Source of the DNA: a virus
Virus record (IMG/VR): IMGVR_UViG_3300030098_003348
Location: 482-21,751 of that record
Strand: one strand, 5' to 3'
Length of the DNA stretch: 21,270 bases
The translations under genes and the position numbers were made by a program. This document shows positions 7,188 through 14,931 of the stretch, one piece after another (within the stretch, counting starts at the first letter, position 1; each line of letters begins with the position of its first letter). The notes beneath the pieces were generated by a model. The model did no database searches. It had not been told where the DNA came from and was given only the letters and a program-made list of their open reading frames with translations.

Positions 7188-8209
7188 TAGTAACCTACTT
7201 CAGATCGAGTTCATACAATCAGTATAGCATGTGTCCTCATGCCTACTATCTAACCTATGTGCTTGGACATCAATCTCCTTCGGGGCAAGCCGCAGAGAAG
7301 GGCACTATAGTTCATAAGGTAATGGAGTGTCTTGCTCAGGCTAAGCTCGCCCATCAGCAGAATGAAGGAACGATCAATGACGACGCTCTTGGCTTTATGG
7401 ATGTGAGTGATTTTGAGTATGTATATTCAAATGATTTTGTTGACGAGCTGGTGAATCTAAGTTATGAGCACTATACAAAAGACTCTAAGCATCACTATAC
7501 TCCAAGGCATTATAAGCATTGTAAGGAGTGGAGTTATCAAGCAATAACTCATTGTAACGGGGCATTTGATCCTAGAAACAGAGACATAGTTGCTCCAGAA
7601 GGTTCCTTTGACTTCGAGGTTGATGAACCTTGGGCTCAGTATAGTTATGATCTTCCAGATGGCACTAAGCTAGATGGTCGTCTATCAATGAAAGGAACAA
7701 TCGACTTAATTACACAGGTAAGGCCGGGAGTGTATGAAGTTATTGACTGGAAGACTGGCAGGAGGTTAGACTGGGCGACGGGTAAAGAGAAGACCTTTAG
7801 AAAGCTTACTACAGACCCTCAGTTAAGAATATACCACTACGCCCTGTCCAAGATGTATCCAGATATAGACCAATTTATAATGACCATCTATTTTATCAAA
7901 GATGGAGGGCCTTATACACTTGCCTTTACTAAGGATGATATTGAAGACACTAAACAGATGATAAAGAATAGGTTTGAGGAGATCAGAGACTCGAACGTAC
8001 CTCAGCTAAAGAAATCTTGGAAGTGCACTAAAATCTGTCACTTTGGGAAAAATGAACACCCAAGCGGTATAATAAATCCAGACACAGGCTCTCCGTTCAC
8101 TATATGTGAATTTGTCGCAAAGAAAATCAGGAGGAAGGGCATGAATGTTTCTCTTGCAGAGGATATATCCCCCGGCCATCAATTTGATTATTATGAGGCC
8201 CCCGGATAA
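7184..8209 (+). CDS. RecB/Cas4-family PD-(D/E)XK nuclease with probable Fe-S cluster
   Basis: A 341-residue PD-(D/E)XK exonuclease of the RecB/Cas4/AddB/Dna2 group. Reading from ATG 7184: SSYNQYSMCPHAYYL at 9-23, GTIVHKVME with His44, GTIDL with Asp174, VIDWKTG with Asp188 and Lys190, and QLRIYHYAL with Gln213 and Tyr217, the full ordered motif set. Four cysteines fit the family's [4Fe-4S] arrangement: Cys17 at the N-terminus and Cys281, Cys285 and Cys308 near the C-terminus. It could process DNA ends for the RecA-like protein. I chose 7184 because it gives the ATGA overlap with the kinase; an ATG 30 bases upstream adds ten residues that resemble only the kinase frame. Confidence 0.88.
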   Translation: MIVTYFRSSSYNQYSMCPHAYYLTYVLGHQSPSGQAAEKGTIVHKVMECLAQAKLAHQQNEGTINDDALGFMDVSDFEYVYSNDFVDELVNLSYEHYTKDSKHHYTPRHYKHCKEWSYQAITHCNGAFDPRNRDIVAPEGSFDFEVDEPWAQYSYDLPDGTKLDGRLSMKGTIDLITQVRPGVYEVIDWKTGRRLDWATGKEKTFRKLTTDPQLRIYHYALSKMYPDIDQFIMTIYFIKDGGPYTLAFTKDDIEDTKQMIKNRFEEIRDSNVPQLKKSWKCTKICHFGKNEHPSGIINPDTGSPFTICEFVAKKIRRKGMNVSLAEDISPGHQFDYYEAPG

Positions 8210-8406
8210 TGAGAGTTTTGAATGACGCTCAGATCGAACAGTTGCTGGAAGTTACAAGGAAGGGAACGCCAGTAGCAGGCACCGCCCTGTACAAGATTGC
8301 AACAGATTTGAAGAGACTGAGAGGACTTATTGTTAGGCTTGTTGATAGCCATGAAGATAAAGAAGAAGTTGAAAAGATTGTTAAAGAGGCCATTGAATAC
8401 CTATGA
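8209..8406 (+). CDS. Small helical protein of unknown function, 65 residues
   Basis: ATG 8209 shares its first base with the preceding stop (TAATG) and the stop overlaps the polymerase start by 4 bases, so the gene is fixed tightly between nuclease and polymerase. The protein is probably all helical: AQIEQLLEVTRKG, then a short turn and ALYKIATDLKRLRGLIVRLV, then a charged helix from EDKEEVEKIVK. It has no cysteine and no membrane segment. It could be a small regulator or polymerase accessory factor, but no family is recognised. Overlapping antisense frames of similar size lack context and were not taken. Confidence 0.65.
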   Translation: MRVLNDAQIEQLLEVTRKGTPVAGTALYKIATDLKRLRGLIVRLVDSHEDKEEVEKIVKEAIEYL

Positions 8407-10349
8407 AATTCTTTCCATTGCATGTCCACAGCCACTACAGCTTGTTGGACGGGCTGAGTAAACCAAAAGATATTGCGAATAGATGCGTTGAGCTTGACCT
8501 AGATGGCTCCGCACTGACAGATCATGGAACTATCGGAGGGGCTGTGACTTTCGTAAATGCCATGAAGAACAAAGGCAAGAAGCCCATTCTAGGGTGTGAA
8601 TTCTATATTTGCCAAGAGAAGCCAGAAGAAAAGAGCGACCGAACCACAAGCCATCTGGTTGTGCTTGCAAAGAACCTACAGGGTTGGAAGAGGCTGATCG
8701 AAGCGACCTCTGAAGCTAACAGGCCTGAGTTTTTTTATTACAAGCCACGATTGGACTTAGATAATCTAGCTAGGTTTGCAGATGGTAGCTTAATTGCTTT
8801 TAGCGGCCATATGGGAAGCGATCTGGCAAATGTTATATTTACAGAGCCGAGTGAAGCTTACAATGCAAGAACTTACGAAGAAGCACGCTCTATGGTTGAC
8901 CCAGAATGGCTGACAAAAGCCAAGGAACTTGCTTATAAATACCAGAATATATTTGGAGAAGGCAATTTCTTCATTGAGATACAATTAATAGACCAAAACA
9001 ACCTCCCCGCTTCTAAGGTCGTAGGAGAGGCGCTGCGCTTCGTTAGCAAGGAGACTGGTATTCCCCCCGTAGCAACGCCCGACGCGCATTATGCGCGCTC
9101 TGAGGACGCCTATGACCAACGTGTGCTTTTATGTAACGCTATGGACACCACACTGAACGATGTTATGGATAAAATAGCGAAACAGGAGGATGTGGGGCTG
9201 GCGACGTTCTTTAAGTCCACAAACTACCATATTCCGTCTCTAGAGGAAATGCAGGAGATTCATACGGATGAAGAGATAGAGAACACAATGGTTATTGCTA
9301 ATATGTGCGAGGAGTACGATATTACTAGCAAGCCTATGTTACCTAAATTCCCAGTACCTAAGAAGATGTCCTCTGAGCAATACCTGTATCACTTATGTCA
9401 GGAGGGATGGTTACGCAGGAAGGATAAAATTGAAGAGGTCATAAGATACACAAACTATAAAAAAGAGGAGTATGGTGAGAGGGTAAAAAAAGAGCTTGAT
9501 ATCCTAACAGAAGCAGGTCTGTCTGACTACTTCCTTGTTGTACACGATATAATTCAGGCAGCCAAAGATCGTGGTGAGATCGTTGGCGCTGGCAGAGGAA
9601 GTGCCGCTGGGAGTCTTATCCTTTACCTGCTGGGAGTGACTGAGATTGACCCTATTGAGTATGGGCTTATCTTTGAGAGATTCTACAATGCTGGAAGAAA
9701 CACAGAGGAACATGTCAGCTTACCTGATGTGGATATGGATTTTGAGATTCAGAACCGTGATAAAACAATTTCTTATATCAAAGAAAAGTATGGTCATGAC
9801 AGGGTGGCCCAAATCCTTACGTTCAGCCGTATGCAGGGCCGAGGTGCGTTGAAAGATGTTCTTAGGGTTCATTCCGCTTGCGGATTTGAAGAGATGAATC
9901 GAATCACTAAGTGGATTCCAGACGAAGCAGAAATTTCAGACCAACTTCAGGAAATGAGAGAGGCTGACAAGGAATCTGGAGGAGACGGTGATGCCAGTAT
10001 TATCATGTGGGCATTAGAAAACCATCCAGAAGAACTTAAACAGTGGTGCTACATAGACAGCAATGGCAACCTGCAAGGGCCGATGGCAAAGCGTTTCGAG
10101 CAGGCCATTCGACTAGAGGGGACTAAAAGGTCGCAGTCCAAGCACGCTGCGGGAGTGGTGGTATCTCAACAGCCCCTTAATGAGGTCGCTCCTTTAGTGT
10201 TTGATAAGAAGACAAAAGAGCCTATTGCTGGTATGGAAATGGGAGACTTAGAGGCTATGGGCCATGTTAAGTTTGACATACTCGGCATCGCCCTTCTGGA
10301 TAAAATTCATGGTGTCAAGAAGATTGTAGCAACTGGAGACTTGCGGTGA
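8403..10349 (+). CDS. dnaE: DNA polymerase III alpha subunit, N-terminal part (PHP and palm)
   Basis: This 648-residue protein is the first part of a bacterial C-family replicative polymerase. The PHP domain has HVHSHYS (His7, His9), LTDHG (Asp40, His41), GCEFY (Glu66), SHLVVLAKN (His84), SGHMGS (His136) and PDAHY (Asp227, His229), so all metal ligands of an active PHP appear present, unlike E. coli DnaE. The palm has GAGRGSAAGSL at 395-405, LPDVDMDF at 440-447 with two catalytic aspartates, and VKFDILG at 622-628 with the third (Asp625). The protein ends only 23 residues later, where E. coli DnaE continues into the fingers; the rest is in the gene starting at 11914. No intein motif is visible at the end. 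The stop overlaps a GTG start of a glycosyltransferase gene. Confidence 0.93.
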   Translation: MKFFPLHVHSHYSLLDGLSKPKDIANRCVELDLDGSALTDHGTIGGAVTFVNAMKNKGKKPILGCEFYICQEKPEEKSDRTTSHLVVLAKNLQGWKRLIEATSEANRPEFFYYKPRLDLDNLARFADGSLIAFSGHMGSDLANVIFTEPSEAYNARTYEEARSMVDPEWLTKAKELAYKYQNIFGEGNFFIEIQLIDQNNLPASKVVGEALRFVSKETGIPPVATPDAHYARSEDAYDQRVLLCNAMDTTLNDVMDKIAKQEDVGLATFFKSTNYHIPSLEEMQEIHTDEEIENTMVIANMCEEYDITSKPMLPKFPVPKKMSSEQYLYHLCQEGWLRRKDKIEEVIRYTNYKKEEYGERVKKELDILTEAGLSDYFLVVHDIIQAAKDRGEIVGAGRGSAAGSLILYLLGVTEIDPIEYGLIFERFYNAGRNTEEHVSLPDVDMDFEIQNRDKTISYIKEKYGHDRVAQILTFSRMQGRGALKDVLRVHSACGFEEMNRITKWIPDEAEISDQLQEMREADKESGGDGDASIIMWALENHPEELKQWCYIDSNGNLQGPMAKRFEQAIRLEGTKRSQSKHAAGVVVSQQPLNEVAPLVFDKKTKEPIAGMEMGDLEAMGHVKFDILGIALLDKIHGVKKIVATGDLR

Positions 10350-11263
10350 GCATCATTATAGATGATCGTAAATTTGAGGGGATGCACCAATATGTTTTTT
10401 GGAATAACAAATTCTTTCGCTCAGAGGATGTGAGAGATGAAGATATGCATATCCATTGGGTCGCATCTTCTAGAAACATACTAGCCTCTGACCCTCCTGA
10501 GCTAGAGGGCACTCCTGAGAGCGGCGTCATTGCTTCTCACGTAGTACAGCTTAATAAACTGTTTAAAAAACTAAAGAGTGAGACTGGCCCCTACAATATC
10601 GTATTATATAGTAGAGATGGAGGGATTCAGCTACAGCAAGAGTCGCTAGACAAGGGGTATCGTACGAAAAAGGGCTACTGCATTACCTTCAAGATCGACG
10701 AAGGAATAGAAACCCTAAACAGGATACCAAAAAGCGTAAACAAGATCTTTTGCAGCAATGTAACTGTCAACGACAGCCAGATCGTTTGTTTTCCTTATGG
10801 AACTTCATACGACTGCGCAGAAGGAATATACGAAAGAGCAGAAGAGCCTTCTATCAACAAAAGAAAGCTTTGTTACGCAAACTTTAATGTGATAACAAAC
10901 AGAAGGCACAGGATTCCGATTTGGAATAAAATGGTTGAGCTAGGATGGGTTGATGTTCGCTCTGGCTTGACGACAGAACAATATATTGAGGACTTGTTTT
11001 CATACAAATACACTATTTGCCCTAAAGGTAATGGTATAGATACTATGAGGATGTGGGAGAGCTTGTATTGCGGAGCGATCCCTATTGTCCCAAGAAGCGG
11101 AGTTAGCTCTCATTTTAGTGGGCTACTGCCTATCGTTGAGGTGGATGATTGGAATTTAGATAGCGAATATCTGGAATCAATTTACCCAGCTTTAGCGACG
11201 AGACTAGCAAATTTTGGATTACTGAATAAGGAATATTGGAAGGTTGTAACAAATGAACTATAA
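10346..11263 (+). CDS. Exostosin-like glycosyltransferase between the polymerase halves
   Basis: Starts with GTG at 10346, forming GTGA with the polymerase stop, and a Shine-Dalgarno-like CTGGAG lies upstream. The 305-residue product has the C-terminal GT-B nucleotide-sugar half of exostosin/GT47-like proteins: SYKYTICPKGNGID at about 219-232 followed by MRMWESLYCGAIPIV, then a loop and LLPIVEVDDWN at 260-270. The N-terminal half (about 1-170) is less conserved but has strand-helix repeats. Soluble, with no signal peptide. The enzyme would transfer a sugar from an activated donor; acceptor unknown. Its place inside the polymerase operon makes DNA or nucleoprotein a candidate target, but cell-surface or virion glycan is equally possible. 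Confidence 0.75.
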   Translation: MSIIIDDRKFEGMHQYVFWNNKFFRSEDVRDEDMHIHWVASSRNILASDPPELEGTPESGVIASHVVQLNKLFKKLKSETGPYNIVLYSRDGGIQLQQESLDKGYRTKKGYCITFKIDEGIETLNRIPKSVNKIFCSNVTVNDSQIVCFPYGTSYDCAEGIYERAEEPSINKRKLCYANFNVITNRRHRIPIWNKMVELGWVDVRSGLTTEQYIEDLFSYKYTICPKGNGIDTMRMWESLYCGAIPIVPRSGVSSHFSGLLPIVEVDDWNLDSEYLESIYPALATRLANFGLLNKEYWKVVTNEL

Positions 11264-11939
11264 TAACATTTGCGTATTTGACTTTGAGACCAGCAGTGCC
11301 GACAAGAATACTTGTCAGATTCTCCAAATTGGAGCAGCTATTGTAGACAGGTGGAATCTTGAAGTTATAGATACATTTAATTCCCTAGCTAAACCAGAGG
11401 ATATGGATGCTGTCGAGGAAGAGGCCTTGCAGATTAATCGTATCAAAAGAGAAGACTTGGAGGAAGCTCCAGATGTCAAGATAGTGTGGGGACAGTTTGT
11501 AAACTGGGTTAATAAATACAATAAGTCAAAAGGCCCGCTGAACACTTTTAGGGCCCCAATCCCATCAGGCTATAATATAATTGGGTATGATATGCCCATC
11601 GTGCAGCGCTACTGCGAGAAGTTCGGGCCTTGGGATGAGAAGAGAAAAGAACAAAAGCTTTTCAACCAGCTACATAAGATTGACCTAATGGATCACATGT
11701 TCTTCTGGACAGAAAACAATGATACTATCAAGTCGTTAAAACTGACATCAATCTGCGAGTGGATGGGCTTTGCGAAGGCAGATATAGAAAATGCCCACGA
11801 TGCTCTCCAAGATGTTTTGAATACCGCTAAAATTGTCGTAAGATTACTTAGGATGCAAAGATCCTTGACTGCGGTATCGGATGAAACTGGTAAACCTAGA
11901 CTACAAATGAAGAATGCGTTTGGACATGGACAAGATTAA
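11253..11939 (+). CDS. DEDDh 3'-5' exonuclease (DnaQ/epsilon-like)
   Basis: The 228-residue protein is a DnaQ-like 3'-5' exonuclease with catalytic residues in order: CVFDFETSS with Asp10 and Glu12 (Exo I), GYDMPIVQRY with Asp113 (Exo II), and AHDALQDVLNTA with His182 and Asp187 (Exo III, DEDDh type). It lies between the two polymerase genes and overlaps both neighbours, so a proofreading role is the most natural inference. A substantial insertion between Exo I and Exo II (residues about 40-105) lengthens it compared with the catalytic domain of E. coli epsilon. No sign of a clamp-binding peptide was found. Together with an apparently intact PHP domain in the polymerase it gives two potential editing activities. 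Confidence 0.88.
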   Translation: MNYNNICVFDFETSSADKNTCQILQIGAAIVDRWNLEVIDTFNSLAKPEDMDAVEEEALQINRIKREDLEEAPDVKIVWGQFVNWVNKYNKSKGPLNTFRAPIPSGYNIIGYDMPIVQRYCEKFGPWDEKRKEQKLFNQLHKIDLMDHMFFWTENNDTIKSLKLTSICEWMGFAKADIENAHDALQDVLNTAKIVVRLLRMQRSLTAVSDETGKPRLQMKNAFGHGQD

Positions 11940-13566
11940 GATCATAAAGTCAAGCTGCGGCTGCAAGTTCAATTCCCATGACGGCAAGCACGCTGAAATT
12001 GATTTCTACAACATGAACCTCTACTGCCCTAAGACTTGGGGGCTGATTGGAAGCGGTGCCACCAAGGGTATCTTCCAGCTTGAAAGCCATCTAGGTAGAG
12101 AGTGGGCGAAAAAAGTTAAGCCGTCTAACATCGAAGACCTTGCTGCACTAGTGGCTCTGATTAGACCCGGATGTCTGCGGGCTATGAGTGGAGACCCTCC
12201 CAAGAGTATGACACAGAGATACTGCGACAGAAAAACGGGAGAGGAAGAGACTGAGTACTTCCATGAGTCGCTTGAGCCAATACTAAATAACACCTATGGT
12301 GTGCTGGTATATCAAGAACAGGCTATGCAGATTGCACAAGCTATTGCTGGATTCAACCTTCAAGAAGCCGATGTCTTGAGAAAGGCTATTGGTAAGAAGA
12401 AGGCTGATATCATGGCGAAGATTGAGGGACAGTTCATTGATGGGTGTAAACGTGAGGGAATCGTTAGTGAAGAGCAGTCTAAAGAGATATTCGGTTGGAT
12501 TCGTGAGTCTCAGCGTTATTCATTCAATAAGTCGCATGCTGTTAGCTATGCAAAAAACGCATATTGGTCGGCATACTGCAAGGCTCACTTCCCTCACGAG
12601 TTTTTCTGCTCTTACCTACGTGGCTCTGCTTGGAAGCAGGATACGCATGAGGAGGTTTATGAGCTTGTTAACGACGCACGATTAAGCGATATTGAAGTCG
12701 CCGTCCCAAACCTGCCGTCGTTGAGAAAGAGCTTCTATATACACGGAGACTATATTAGATTCGGTCTCTCTGATATAAAAGGGGTAGGAGGCTCCGCCGT
12801 TGAAAAGCTGAAAGAGAGGTCGCCAGAAGTCGAGGAGAAGCTATCCTGTAAAATGGCAGACTGGACTTGGGAACAGTATTTGATATTTTTCTCCAAGAGT
12901 TCTTCCACAACAGTCAATGTAGCAATGATCTCCTGTGGCGCGTTAGACTATACCAAAGTTCCTAGAAACCGTATGTTGTATGAGTTTGAAATATGGAATA
13001 AGCTGACTGCGAAAGAGATGGCTTGGGTGCAGGACAACTATAAACCTCTTAGCTCCCTTAAAGAGTCTTTGATCGCATGTCAACCAACCAAAAAAGAAGG
13101 AGGAGGGTGTAGCACGTCGAAGAGGTCTTTGATTTTAGCGGATCTAATAAAGACTATAGAGAACCCGCCTCATAGCTTAGAAGATACTCCTTCGTGGATA
13201 GCTTGGGCAGAGGAAAAGTATTTAGGGATCGGTGTGACTTGCAGCAAGGTCGATGGATGCAGCGGCTCTGTAAAAGCAAATGCTACATGCAAAGAGTTTG
13301 CGGACGGACGTTCTGGGCATATGATAGTTGCCGTAGAAGTGAACAGGGTCAAGCAGGTTACAACAAAGAGCGGCAAATCGGCTGGATCAAAAATGGCTTT
13401 TATAACTGTATCTGACAGCTCTTGCTCTATTGATAATGTCGTGTGTTTTCCCCAGCAATGGAGGGACTACCAAGGAACCCTACAAGAGGGAAATACTATA
13501 CTACTTCAAGGTGAACGAGATAAAAGAAAGGGTGGATTTGTAGTCCAAAAAGTATGGCAGATATAG
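11914..13566 (+). CDS. dnaE: DNA polymerase III alpha subunit, C-terminal part (fingers, HhH, OB)
   Basis: This 550-residue product holds the second half of the polymerase. After about 35 N-terminal residues with SCGCKF (Cys15, Cys17) and Cys38, alignable DnaE sequence begins: KGIFQLESHLGREW, LVALIRPGCL, the finger segment VLVYQEQAMQIAQAIAGF and DVLRKAIGKKK at 154-163, then RYSFNKSHAVSYA at 201-213. GLSDIKGVGGSAVEKL at 284-299 is the helix-hairpin-helix. The last 80 residues (from HMIVAVEVNRV) match the OB fold. It ends there, without the tau-binding domain of E. coli DnaE, and no clamp-binding motif was visible. It should pair with the 648-residue protein. ATG 11914 or ATG 11926 could be the start (550 or 546 residues); neither has a good Shine-Dalgarno. 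Confidence 0.92.
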   Translation: MRLDMDKIKIIKSSCGCKFNSHDGKHAEIDFYNMNLYCPKTWGLIGSGATKGIFQLESHLGREWAKKVKPSNIEDLAALVALIRPGCLRAMSGDPPKSMTQRYCDRKTGEEETEYFHESLEPILNNTYGVLVYQEQAMQIAQAIAGFNLQEADVLRKAIGKKKADIMAKIEGQFIDGCKREGIVSEEQSKEIFGWIRESQRYSFNKSHAVSYAKNAYWSAYCKAHFPHEFFCSYLRGSAWKQDTHEEVYELVNDARLSDIEVAVPNLPSLRKSFYIHGDYIRFGLSDIKGVGGSAVEKLKERSPEVEEKLSCKMADWTWEQYLIFFSKSSSTTVNVAMISCGALDYTKVPRNRMLYEFEIWNKLTAKEMAWVQDNYKPLSSLKESLIACQPTKKEGGGCSTSKRSLILADLIKTIENPPHSLEDTPSWIAWAEEKYLGIGVTCSKVDGCSGSVKANATCKEFADGRSGHMIVAVEVNRVKQVTTKSGKSAGSKMAFITVSDSSCSIDNVVCFPQQWRDYQGTLQEGNTILLQGERDKRKGGFVVQKVWQI

Positions 13567-14087
13567 TAGAAACTATAAAAGAATTTGTAAAAGATACATA
13601 CGAAGTTAAGGCTTCCATCACTGGTGATCTATGCATTATAGAGTTTCCCTTTAGGAGCCAAGTCCCCGCTTCTCGTTATTTTAGGACATGCTATGAGATT
13701 GAGTATGAGGGAGAGACCTCAAGGCTGAAGTACACTAGATGGTCAGATAAAAACAAGATACTTAGAGATGTAGTGTACTCTCTTCCTAATTATGCTACCA
13801 AGATGTTTATATGGTGTGATTTAGTGAGATGTTCACTCTCGCTGGGATATAGCTATGAGATGATAAGATACGAGCTTGATGGGGAGGAAGTTGACGAGGA
13901 GTCTTTTTTCAAGTGCCTGCCAACGCCATTGTATGACAGCAAATTTGAAGAAAAGCAGGAAAAGCTGGAAAACTTGTTCATAGAGTCTTATGATAAAATA
14001 TATTCAGACTTTGAAGAACAGGCTGAAAAGGATGGAGTCGGAGATGGTTTCAGGCTTCTTTGTAACATTTTTTTAGAGGCAAAATAA
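13554..14087 (+). CDS. Unrecognised 177-residue protein beside the polymerase and SSB
   Basis: The gene starts 13 bases inside the polymerase C-terminal gene and its stop shares a base with the SSB start, so it is embedded in the replisome operon. I recognise no domain. Residues 1-20 form a helix (IVETIKEFVKDTYEV), then several strands with RSQVPASRYFRTCYEIEYEG and RLKYTRWSDKN, then LVRCSLSLGYSYEMIRYELDG. The last third (from about 130) is a charged helix, with FEEKQEKLENLFIES. It is acidic overall, without membrane segments. Possible roles are a polymerase accessory factor or inhibitor of a host protein, but this is guesswork. Confidence 0.7.
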   Translation: MADIVETIKEFVKDTYEVKASITGDLCIIEFPFRSQVPASRYFRTCYEIEYEGETSRLKYTRWSDKNKILRDVVYSLPNYATKMFIWCDLVRCSLSLGYSYEMIRYELDGEEVDEESFFKCLPTPLYDSKFEEKQEKLENLFIESYDKIYSDFEEQAEKDGVGDGFRLLCNIFLEAK

Positions 14088-14455
14088 TGAATAGTTGTGA
14101 TTTTGTTGGTCAGTTCAAGTATGATCCAACGCTTAAAACTTATCCCAACCCCAGAGGTGGAGAAACTGCGGTAGCTAACTTTGTACTCGAAGTATCAAGG
14201 ATATATCGGAAGAAAAGTGGAGAAGAAAGAGAACAGGTTTATTGCTTAGACTTTGAAGCTTGGGATGCAGGCGCTAGATTGATTGCAGAGAATTTCAAGA
14301 AAAGCGACTGGATAACAGTTCACTCTTCCGCTAAAGTGGATAATTATACCGACAAGAACACAGGAGAGAATGTGACTAAAGTCAGATTCCGGGTCAACGA
14401 GTTTGAAATTCCAAAATGGAACAGCGTAGCACAGACGGTGGGAGTTGCAAGTTAA
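14087..14455 (+). CDS. ssb: Single-stranded DNA-binding protein (OB fold)
   Basis: A 122-residue protein with the bacterial SSB-type OB fold: MNSCDFVGQFKYDP at the start, VANFVLEVSRIYRKKSGEEREQ for the strand 1-2 region, YCLDFEAWDAGARLIAENF for the central strand and helix, then DWITVHSSAKVDNYTDKNTG with a second strand pair ending in VRFRVNEFEIP. It would coat single-stranded DNA at the fork. It is shorter than cellular SSB, and its end (SVAQTVGVAS) lacks the acidic DDDIPF-type tail that recruits host partners, so it may not use those contacts. The start shares a base with the preceding stop and follows AGAGG. Confidence 0.85.
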   Translation: MNSCDFVGQFKYDPTLKTYPNPRGGETAVANFVLEVSRIYRKKSGEEREQVYCLDFEAWDAGARLIAENFKKSDWITVHSSAKVDNYTDKNTGENVTKVRFRVNEFEIPKWNSVAQTVGVAS

Positions 14456-14931
14456 TGTCAGCATGTGACTTCCTAGAGAAGAATGAGTCCGAAATCGTAA
14501 AAGAGTATTCCCCTTTGGTAGTTTCTCAAGCGCTAAAGTTCAGGCCAAATAAATTAACCAACTTTGATGACTACATGCAGGCTGGCTATATTGGCCTGCT
14601 TAGAGCTATCAGGAAGTATGATCCCGACAGAAATACCAAGTTCTCTACCTTCTCTGTCATCTGCATAAGAAGGCAGATAATGAAAGAGTACAGCAAGCTC
14701 CGCATGTACCCAAGTGCGTTTGAGGATAAAGAAGATGAGAATGTGAAGGAGCCTTTCTGGGAGATACAGCCTGACTATCTTACAGCCACAGAGAAAGAAG
14801 TCCTTGGGCTAAGGCTACAAGGATACACCTATGAACAAATAGGGTCTAAAATGAACTTTACCAAATCTTGGGCAAGTGAGCTGCTCTCGTCAGCCATTAA
14901 GAAAATAAAAGAGGCTAATGCGAAAACCTAG
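14455..14931 (+). CDS. Minimal sigma-70-like factor
   Basis: Starting at ATG 14455 (TAATG with the SSB stop), the 158-residue protein has a sigma-70 region 2: PLVVSQALKF at 20-29, NFDDYMQAGYIGLLRAIRKY at 36-55, and TKFSTFSVICIRRQIMKEYS. After a short linker comes region 4: TATEKEVLGLRLQGYTYEQI and a helix-turn-helix ending in SELLSSAIKKIKE. Regions 1 and 3 are missing, as in small sigma factors of the ECF or phage type. It would direct host RNA polymerase to phage promoters, perhaps for later genes. A longer frame opens upstream at 14416 but overlaps the SSB gene and adds only 13 residues without homology, so I rejected that start. Confidence 0.85.
   Translation: MSACDFLEKNESEIVKEYSPLVVSQALKFRPNKLTNFDDYMQAGYIGLLRAIRKYDPDRNTKFSTFSVICIRRQIMKEYSKLRMYPSAFEDKEDENVKEPFWEIQPDYLTATEKEVLGLRLQGYTYEQIGSKMNFTKSWASELLSSAIKKIKEANAKT

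Noticed and set aside
7184-8209. Cas4 of a CRISPR system
   Set aside because: No repeat-spacer array or other cas gene is visible; the neighbours are replication genes.
8728-8735. Run of T residues as a terminator or slippage site
   Set aside because: It encodes Phe-Phe-Tyr in the middle of the PHP domain, with no hairpin before it.
10349-11914. Intein or intron explaining the polymerase split
   Set aside because: The stretch is filled by two complete, motif-bearing genes with their own starts, and neither polymerase edge shows intein splicing residues. The known DnaE intein site is uninterrupted in the second protein.
14416-14454. Upstream start for the sigma factor
   Set aside because: It would overlap the SSB gene by 40 bases; ATG 14455 has TAATG coupling and a GGGAG sequence upstream.
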